9,618 nt of DNA, taken from positions 1 through 9,618 of the forward strand of contig JBOGDK010000166.1 of the NCBI GenBank assembly GCA_050701795.1, read 5' to 3'. Made by a program: the position numbers and the translations under genes. Below the pieces are notes generated by a model, which had not been told where the DNA came from, ran no database searches, and saw only the letters and a list, made by a program, of their open reading frames with translations. The DNA is from WHSM01 sp050701795. GTDB taxonomy: Bacteria; Actinomycetota; Actinomycetes; Mycobacteriales; Micromonosporaceae. Of the stretch, positions 5,403 through 9,618 are shown piece by piece (within the stretch, counting starts at the first letter, position 1; every line of letters begins with the position of its first letter).

Positions 5403-5810
5403 ATGCCGGTGATAGTGGGAGCGGCGATCGTCTCCGGCGGTCGTGTACTCGCCTGCGAGCGTGCCCTGCCGCCGGAAGTCAGCGGGATGTGGGAGTTCCC
5501 CGGAGGGAAAGTGGACCCGGGGGAGACGGAAACCGAAGCCCTGATCCGGGAGTGCGACGAGGAGCTCGGGGTACGGATCGACGTCGCAGACCGGGTGGGG
5601 GATGACGTACTGCTCTCGCATGGTCGGGCGGTGCTGAAGGTTTACCTGGCGCGGCTGGTCAGCGGCGTACCGCACCCGCACGAGCACTCAGACCTGCGCT
5701 GGTTGGGACCCGGCGAGTTGGACAGCGTGCCGTGGCTTCCCGCCGACGCTCCCGTGGTGAAGGCTCTGCGCCCGCTGCTCGATGGAGGCCCGCTGCTCGA
5801 CGGGGCTTGA
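5403..5810 (+). CDS. Nudix hydrolase, MutT-type (d)NTP pyrophosphatase
   Basis: A 135-residue cytosolic protein with a complete Nudix box from G35 to V57: Gx5Ex7REuxEExGu is satisfied by G35, E41, R49-E50, E53-E54 and G56. These residues bind Mg2+ and cleave a nucleoside-diphosphate-linked substrate. The preceding MWEFPGGK (29-36) and the later SDLRWLGPGEL (96-106) place it with MutT/CTP-pyrophosphohydrolase-like sanitising enzymes, so hydrolysis of an oxidised or non-canonical nucleoside triphosphate is likely, though the substrate cannot be read from sequence. The start is uncertain: ATG 5403 begins the domain directly (MPVIVGAAIV), but in-frame GTG codons at 5391, 5382 and 5343 are possible and none has a good ribosome binding site. 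The C-terminus encodes a small repeat (PLLDG twice). It ends before a strong terminator. Confidence 0.85.
   Translation: MPVIVGAAIVSGGRVLACERALPPEVSGMWEFPGGKVDPGETETEALIRECDEELGVRIDVADRVGDDVLLSHGRAVLKVYLARLVSGVPHPHEHSDLRWLGPGELDSVPWLPADAPVVKALRPLLDGGPLLDGA
5771..5806 (+). repeat. Tandem 18-bp repeat at the 3' end of the Nudix gene
   Basis: Two adjacent 18-bp units (5771-5788 and 5789-5806) agree at 15 of 18 positions and share CCCGCTGCTCGA. In frame they encode PLLDGG and PLLDGA-like hexapeptides. This looks like a local duplication that lengthened the C-terminus. Confidence 0.6.
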
Positions 5811-5841
5811 CAGTCGGTCGCGCTGAGTCTGGACAAAGGAC

Positions 5842-5876
5842 GGCGGGCCGGTCCCCCACTCGGAGACCGGCCCGCC
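5842..5876. terminator. Strong bidirectional terminator between Nudix gene and sdhB
   Basis: GGCGGGCCGGTC (5842-5853) and GACCGGCCCGCC (5865-5876) form a perfect 12-bp GC-rich stem with an 11-base loop. It lies 31 bases after the Nudix stop and 12 bases after the sdhB stop on the other strand. On the leftward strand the stem is followed by GTCCTTTGT, weakly T-rich. Its position between convergent genes supports termination of both. Confidence 0.8.
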
Positions 5877-5888
5877 ATCTGCGTTCGT

Positions 5889-6644
5889 TCAGGCGCCGGA
5901 GCGCTTGAAGATCTTGCTCCCCAGCCACACCAGGGGGTCGTACCTGCGGTCCACGGCGCGTTCCTTCATGGGGATGATCGCGTTGTCCGTGATCTTGATG
6001 TGCTCGGGGCACACCTCGGTGCAGCACTTGGTGATGTTGCAGTAGCCCATGCCCTGCTCGGCCTGCGCGTACTCCTTGCGGTCGGTCTTCGCGTCCAGCG
6101 GGTGCATGTCCAGCTCCGCGGCCCGGATCATCAGCCGCGGGCCGGCGAAAGCCTGCTTGTTGTCCTCGTGGTCCCGGATCACATGGCAGGTGTTCTGGCA
6201 CAGGAAGCACTCGATGCACTTGCGGAACTCCTGGGAGCGTTCCACGTCGACCTGCTGCATCCGGTACTCGCCCGGCTTCAGGTCGTCCGGCGGTGCGAAC
6301 GCCGGCATCTCGCGCGCCTTCTGGTAGTTGAACGACACGTCGGTGACCAGGTCGCGTACCACCGGGAAGGTGCGCAGCGGCGTCACGCTGACCGTCTCGT
6401 CCGGCGCGAACGTGTTCATCCGGGTCATGCACAGCAGCCCCGGCCTGCCGTTGATCTCCGCTGAACAGGAGCCGCACTTGCCGGCCTTGCAGTTCCACCG
6501 TACGGCCAGGTCAGGTGCCTGGGTGGCCTGCAGCCGGTGGATCACGTCGAGGACCACCTCGCCCTCGTTCACCTCGACGGTGAAGTCGGTGAGCTCGCCG
6601 CCCTCGTCGTCGCCGCGCCACACGCGGAAGTGTCGCTCGGCCAT
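5889..6644 (-). CDS. sdhB: Succinate dehydrogenase iron-sulfur subunit SdhB
   Basis: A 251-residue electron-transfer subunit that passes electrons from SdhA-bound FAD to the membrane quinone site. The N-terminal ferredoxin domain binds a [2Fe-2S] cluster with C52, C57, C60 and C72 (NCKAGKCGSC and LLC). The C-terminal domain has CIECFLCQNTC (143-153) and CNITKCCTEVCP (202-213); by spacing, C143, C146, C149 and C212 fit the [4Fe-4S] cluster, and C153, C202 and C208 the [3Fe-4S] cluster. C207 is an extra cysteine. The ATG overlaps the sdhA stop by one base (TGATG), and GGGAGG six bases upstream serves as its binding site, so it is coupled to sdhA. It is the last gene of the operon. Confidence 0.95.
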   Translation of the reverse strand: MAERHFRVWRGDDEGGELTDFTVEVNEGEVVLDVIHRLQATQAPDLAVRWNCKAGKCGSCSAEINGRPGLLCMTRMNTFAPDETVSVTPLRTFPVVRDLVTDVSFNYQKAREMPAFAPPDDLKPGEYRMQQVDVERSQEFRKCIECFLCQNTCHVIRDHEDNKQAFAGPRLMIRAAELDMHPLDAKTDRKEYAQAEQGMGYCNITKCCTEVCPEHIKITDNAIIPMKERAVDRRYDPLVWLGSKIFKRSGA

Positions 6645-8560
6645 CAGTTGCCTCCCTCAGCGTCGCCGGACGCGGCGGTCGCACTCTCGTACTCGGCAAG
6701 TTCTTCCTCGGTCAGGTACTTCGCCAGTTCGGCACGGTCGAACAGGGTCAGCAGCTCGGACGGCATCGCCGGCAGCGGCTTGCGTTCCAGGACCGTGGCG
6801 TCCCCGTCCAGCGAGCAGACCAGGTTCACCTGGCGCCACTCGGCATCCATTCCGGGGAAGTCGTCCCGGGTGTGGCCGCCGCGGCTCTCCTCGCGTTCCA
6901 GGGCTGCCTTCGCGGTGCACTCCGAGACCACCAGCATGTTCCGCAGGTCCAGGGCGAGGTGCCAGCCCGGGTTGTAGCGCCTGCCGCCGGTGGCGCCCAC
7001 CTTCGCGGCGCGTTCCCGGATCTCCGTCAGCTTGTCCAGCGCCGCGACCAGCTCTTCCTTGCGGCGGATGATGCCGACCAGGTCCTGCATCACCTGCTGC
7101 AGGTCGTGCCAGATGGCGTACGGGTTTTCGCCGTCGCGGTGCAGCGGCGCGAGTGCGGTCTCCGTCGCGTTGGCCAGAGCCTCCTCGCCCACCGTGGGCC
7201 TGGCATCGCCCAGCCCGTCGAGGTACGTCACGGCACCGGCCCCGGCGCGGCGGCCGAACACCAGCAGGTCGGACAGCGAGTTGCCGCCGAGCCGGTTGGA
7301 GCCGTGCATCCCGCCGGAGACCTCACCCGCGGCGAACAGGCCGGGCACCACCGACTGGCCGGAGTCGGGATCCACCTCGACGCCGCCCATCACGTAGTGG
7401 CAGGTGGGCCCGATCTCCATCGGCTGCTCGGTGATGTCGACGTCGGCCAGCTCCTTGAACTGGTGGTACATCGACGGCAGCCGCTTGTGGATGAACTCGG
7501 CGCTGCGCCGGGACGCGATGTCCAGGAACACCCCGCCGTGCTCGGTGCCGCGGCCCGCCTTCACCTCGGAGTTGATGGCCCGGGCCACCTCGTCGCGGGG
7601 CAGCAGCTCCGGGGGACGCCGGTTGTTGTCGGCGTCGTCGTACCAGCGGTCGGCCTCCTCCTCGGTCTCGGCGTACTGCTTGCGGAACACGTCCGGCACG
7701 TAGTCGAACATGAACCGCTTGCCGTCGGAGTTGCGCAGTACGCCGCCGTCGCCGCGTACCGACTCGGTGACCAGGAGCCCCTTGACCGACAGTGGCCAGA
7801 CCATGCCGGTGGGGTGGAACTGCAGGAACTCCATGTTGATCAGGGTCGCCCCGGCGCGCAGCGCCAACGCGTGCCCGTCCCCGGTGTACTCCCACGAGTT
7901 CGAGGTGACCTGGTACGACTTGCCGACCCCGCCGGTGGCCAGCACCACCGCGGCGGTGTCGAAGAGCAGGAGCTCGCCGGACTCGCGGACGTACCCGAAG
8001 GCGCCGGCGACCTTGCCGTCGTCGAGCAGCAGCTCGGTGATGGTGGTCTCCGAGAACACCTTCAGCCGGGCGTCGTAGTCGCCGAACTCGGCGTGGTCCT
8101 CCTGCTGCAGCGAGACGATCTTCTGCTGCAGGGTACGGATCAGCTCCAGCCCGGTACGGTCCCCGACGTGCGCCAGCCGGGGGTACTCGTGGCCCCCGAA
8201 GTTGCGCTGCGAGATCTTGCCGTCGGCCGTACGGTCGAACAGCGCGCCGTAGGTCTCCAGCTCCCAGATCCGGTCCGGGGCCTCCTGGGCGTGCAGCTCG
8301 GCCATCCGGTAGTTGTTGAGGAACTTCCCGCCCCGCATCGTGTCGCGGAAGTGAACCTGCCAGTTGTCGTTGGAGTTCACGTTGGCCATCGCGGCGGCGG
8401 CGCCACCCTCGGCCATCACGGTGTGGGCCTTGCCGAACAGTGACTTGGAGATGATCGCGGTCTTCTTGCCGGCGAGCCGGGCCTCGATCGCGGCCCGCAG
8501 CCCGGCGCCCCCGGCGCCGATCACGACCACGTCGTAGGAGTGTCGTTGGATGTCGGTCAT
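6644..8560 (-). CDS. sdhA: Succinate dehydrogenase flavoprotein subunit SdhA
   Basis: A 638-residue flavoprotein that oxidises succinate to fumarate (or the reverse) on the cytoplasmic face. It begins with the FAD-binding VVVIGAGGAGLRAA (11-24). H46 in GKAHTVMAEGG is the expected site of covalent FAD attachment. Active-site residues by motif are H249 (FHPTG), R322 in PRDEVARAI (the proton-shuttle Arg), H388 in CHYVMGG and R423 in SNRLGGNSL. The capping domain and C-terminal helical region (to about 600) are complete, followed by a short acidic tail. GGGGTGA overlapping the sdhC stop lies seven bases before the ATG; seven bases separate the genes. Long open frames on the opposite strand are codon-bias shadows. 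Direction (SDH or fumarate reductase) is not certain from sequence, but the Sdh1-type anchor favours succinate oxidation. Confidence 0.96.
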   Translation of the reverse strand: MTDIQRHSYDVVVIGAGGAGLRAAIEARLAGKKTAIISKSLFGKAHTVMAEGGAAAAMANVNSNDNWQVHFRDTMRGGKFLNNYRMAELHAQEAPDRIWELETYGALFDRTADGKISQRNFGGHEYPRLAHVGDRTGLELIRTLQQKIVSLQQEDHAEFGDYDARLKVFSETTITELLLDDGKVAGAFGYVRESGELLLFDTAAVVLATGGVGKSYQVTSNSWEYTGDGHALALRAGATLINMEFLQFHPTGMVWPLSVKGLLVTESVRGDGGVLRNSDGKRFMFDYVPDVFRKQYAETEEEADRWYDDADNNRRPPELLPRDEVARAINSEVKAGRGTEHGGVFLDIASRRSAEFIHKRLPSMYHQFKELADVDITEQPMEIGPTCHYVMGGVEVDPDSGQSVVPGLFAAGEVSGGMHGSNRLGGNSLSDLLVFGRRAGAGAVTYLDGLGDARPTVGEEALANATETALAPLHRDGENPYAIWHDLQQVMQDLVGIIRRKEELVAALDKLTEIRERAAKVGATGGRRYNPGWHLALDLRNMLVVSECTAKAALEREESRGGHTRDDFPGMDAEWRQVNLVCSLDGDATVLERKPLPAMPSELLTLFDRAELAKYLTEEELAEYESATAASGDAEGGN

Positions 8561-8567
8561 TGTCGTG

Positions 8568-9383
8568 TCACCCCACGAACCGTAGGTCGGTGATCCAGCC
8601 GGCGGCCACGGCCATGATGTAGAAGTCGGTCACAGCGAGGGTGCCGAGCGTGATCCAGGCAAGTTGCATGTGACGTACGTTCAGCCAGGACACGTACCCC
8701 CACAGCCGGTAGCGCACCGGGTGTGCCGAGAAGTGCTTGAGCCGCCCGCCGATGATGTGCCGGCAGGAGTGGCAGGACAGGGTGTACGCCCAGAGCATGA
8801 TCACGTTGCCCCAGAGCACCAGGTTGCCGAGCCCCAGCCCGAAGCCGGATGGGCTGTGCATCGCCAGGATCGCGTCGTAGGTGTTGATCAGCGAGATCAC
8901 GAGCGCGGCGTAGAAGGCGTACCGGTGGGCGTTCTGGAAGATCAGCGGGAACCGGGTCTCACCGGAGTAGGTCTTGTGCCCGTCGGGCACGGCGCAGGCC
9001 GGTGGCGAGAGCCAGAACGACCGGTAGTACGCCTTCCGGTAGTAGTAGCAGGTCAGCCGGAACAGCAGCAGGAACGGCAGACTGAAGGCGGCCTCCGGGA
9101 GGATCGACCAACCGGGTAGCCAGGTGCCGAAGTGGGCGGCGCCCTCGACGCAGCGCTCGGTGACACAGGGCGAGTAGAACGGTGTCAGGTACTGGTAGTC
9201 GTCGACCCAGTAGAAGTCGTGCATGAACGTGCGGAAAACCGCGTAGCCGACCCAGGCGGTCAGCCCGACGACCGTCAGCAGCGGCGCGAGCCACCATCGG
9301 TCCGTACGCAAGGTTTTCGCGGTGATCGCGGCCCGTGGGCGTTCGCCAGGCGGGCGCTCCGGCTCCGTCGCCGTCGTCGTCAT
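8568..9383 (-). CDS. sdhC: Succinate dehydrogenase membrane anchor SdhC (mycobacterial Sdh1 type)
   Basis: A 271-residue integral membrane protein with about five helices, near residues 31-51, 92-111, 155-175, 184-204 and 240-262. It matches the layout and length of the M. tuberculosis Rv0249c type, which heads the Sdh1 operon with the same gene order, sdhC-sdhA-sdhB. It anchors the SdhA/SdhB dimer and should hold the quinone site. Conserved-looking Cys and His are C73, C78, C112, C130, H153 and the cluster SCHSCRH (203-209, with C204, H205, C207, H209). The mycobacterial Sdh1 anchor is reported to carry a Rieske-type [2Fe-2S] cluster in the membrane, so some of these may be ligands; that assignment is inference. 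The N-terminal 28 residues are hydrophilic and probably cytoplasmic. ATG 9383 is preceded by GGGAGAG at suitable spacing. Confidence 0.88.
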   Translation of the reverse strand: MTTTATEPERPPGERPRAAITAKTLRTDRWWLAPLLTVVGLTAWVGYAVFRTFMHDFYWVDDYQYLTPFYSPCVTERCVEGAAHFGTWLPGWSILPEAAFSLPFLLLFRLTCYYYRKAYYRSFWLSPPACAVPDGHKTYSGETRFPLIFQNAHRYAFYAALVISLINTYDAILAMHSPSGFGLGLGNLVLWGNVIMLWAYTLSCHSCRHIIGGRLKHFSAHPVRYRLWGYVSWLNVRHMQLAWITLGTLAVTDFYIMAVAAGWITDLRFVG

Positions 9384-9391
9384 CTGCTCTC

Positions 9392-9420
9392 CCTGTAGCC
9401 TCGCTGTCCAGCAAGCTCAA
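9392..9420 (-). promoter_or_regulatory. Promoter-like sequence before sdhC
   Basis: On the leftward strand TTGAGC (9420-9415) and TACAGG (9397-9392) are separated by exactly 17 bases, fair matches to -35 and -10. Transcription would then start near 9385, almost at the ATG, and skip the ribosome binding site, so either the message is near-leaderless or the true promoter is farther upstream. Confidence 0.3.
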
Positions 9421-9425
9421 GCCTC

Positions 9426-9443
9426 ACCGGCGGGGGCGCCGGT
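9426..9443. other. Small hairpin upstream of sdhC
   Basis: ACCGGCG (9426-9432) and CGCCGGT (9437-9443) form a perfect 7-bp stem around GGGG. If the sdh transcript begins farther upstream, this would lie in its leader about 45 bases before the start codon. A role is not evident. Confidence 0.35.
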
Positions 9444-9511
9444 CGCTGCCATCCGCCCGGAATGCGCTGGTACGCGGCGGTGTCCCCGCGTAGCCGGTGC
9501 ACAGGTTACGC

Positions 9512-9544
9512 CGCACTCCCAGCACGTTGTGTGCTGGGAGTGCG
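9512..9544. terminator. 14-bp-stem hairpin upstream of the sdh operon
   Basis: The arms CGCACTCCCAGCAC (9512-9525) and GTGCTGGGAGTGCG (9531-9544) pair perfectly around a GTTGT loop. The arms are longer than most terminators and the loop is short. No T tract follows on either strand. It may terminate a gene lying beyond the right edge, or be an operator or mRNA structure of the sdh operon. It lies 129 bases upstream of the sdhC start. Confidence 0.5.
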
Positions 9545-9565
9545 TGGTGTGACGAGATGGTTTCC

Positions 9566-9575
9566 GCAACGTTGC
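9566..9575. promoter_or_regulatory. 10-bp palindrome GCAACGTTGC, possible operator
   Basis: GCAACGTTGC is fully self-complementary with a central CG, a pattern seen in LacI-family operators. It lies 183 bases upstream of sdhC and beside the long hairpin. A palindrome this short can occur by chance. Confidence 0.2.
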
Positions 9576-9618
9576 CCGGGCCGGTAGGGCGGTGTCCCGG
9601 GGACCCGGGTGTGGCAGG

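Noticed and set aside
6872..8443. A 523-codon open frame on the + strand opposite sdhA
   Set aside because: It is a shadow of the high-GC sdhA coding frame. The sdhA reading has complete family motifs, while the opposite frame shows no domain and no ribosome binding site.
9513..9543. CIRCE/HrcA operator, because the arms start and end with GCACTC and GAGTGC
   Set aside because: CIRCE has a 9-base spacer between these half-sites. Here 19 bases separate them and the pairing continues inward as one long hairpin. No heat-shock gene is beside it.

Overview
The window is high-GC DNA with strong G/C bias at third codon positions, GTG starts and few T-tract terminators. It carries an sdhC-sdhA-sdhB operon of the mycobacterial Sdh1 type. 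All of this points to an actinomycete chromosome. A member of the Micromonosporaceae is plausible, but that is inference. No tRNA, rRNA, CRISPR array, transposase or attachment site was found.

Left part (1-2700). The window opens with what looks like the decayed 3' end of a ychF-type GTPase/ATPase gene, broken by a frameshift near base 52. Next come a SnoaL/NTF2-like small protein (285-698, +) and, tail to tail with it, a dihydrofolate-reductase-like (RibD C-terminal fold) protein (707-1267, -). Divergent from the latter is a YcaQ/AlkZ-family DNA glycosylase (1453-2562, +). The spacer between the divergent genes holds a perfect 10+10 bp inverted repeat, a good operator candidate.

Middle (2700-5880). 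A translationally coupled pair, a chorismate pyruvate-lyase-like enzyme (2958-3566) and 4-hydroxybenzoate 3-monooxygenase PobA (3563-4738), could turn chorismate into 4-hydroxybenzoate and then 3,4-dihydroxybenzoate (protocatechuate). This is the most interesting system here. PobA is normally catabolic, but its pairing with a 4-hydroxybenzoate-forming enzyme suggests biosynthesis. Converging on it is a small pterin-carbinolamine-dehydratase-like protein (4847-5164, -) whose catalytic His pair is not intact. A MutT-type Nudix hydrolase (5403-5810, +) follows.

Right part (5880-9618). A 12-bp-stem bidirectional terminator separates the Nudix gene from the converging succinate dehydrogenase operon, transcribed right to left as sdhC (9383-8568), sdhA (8560-6644), sdhB (6644-5889). 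The genes are spaced by 7 nt and a 1-nt overlap. SdhC is the long five-helix anchor with a Cys/His-rich pattern, not a classical SdhC/SdhD pair. Its upstream region has a promoter-like sequence, a small hairpin, a striking 14-bp-stem hairpin and a 10-bp palindrome.

Functions are read from motifs remembered from the families. No database search was possible.
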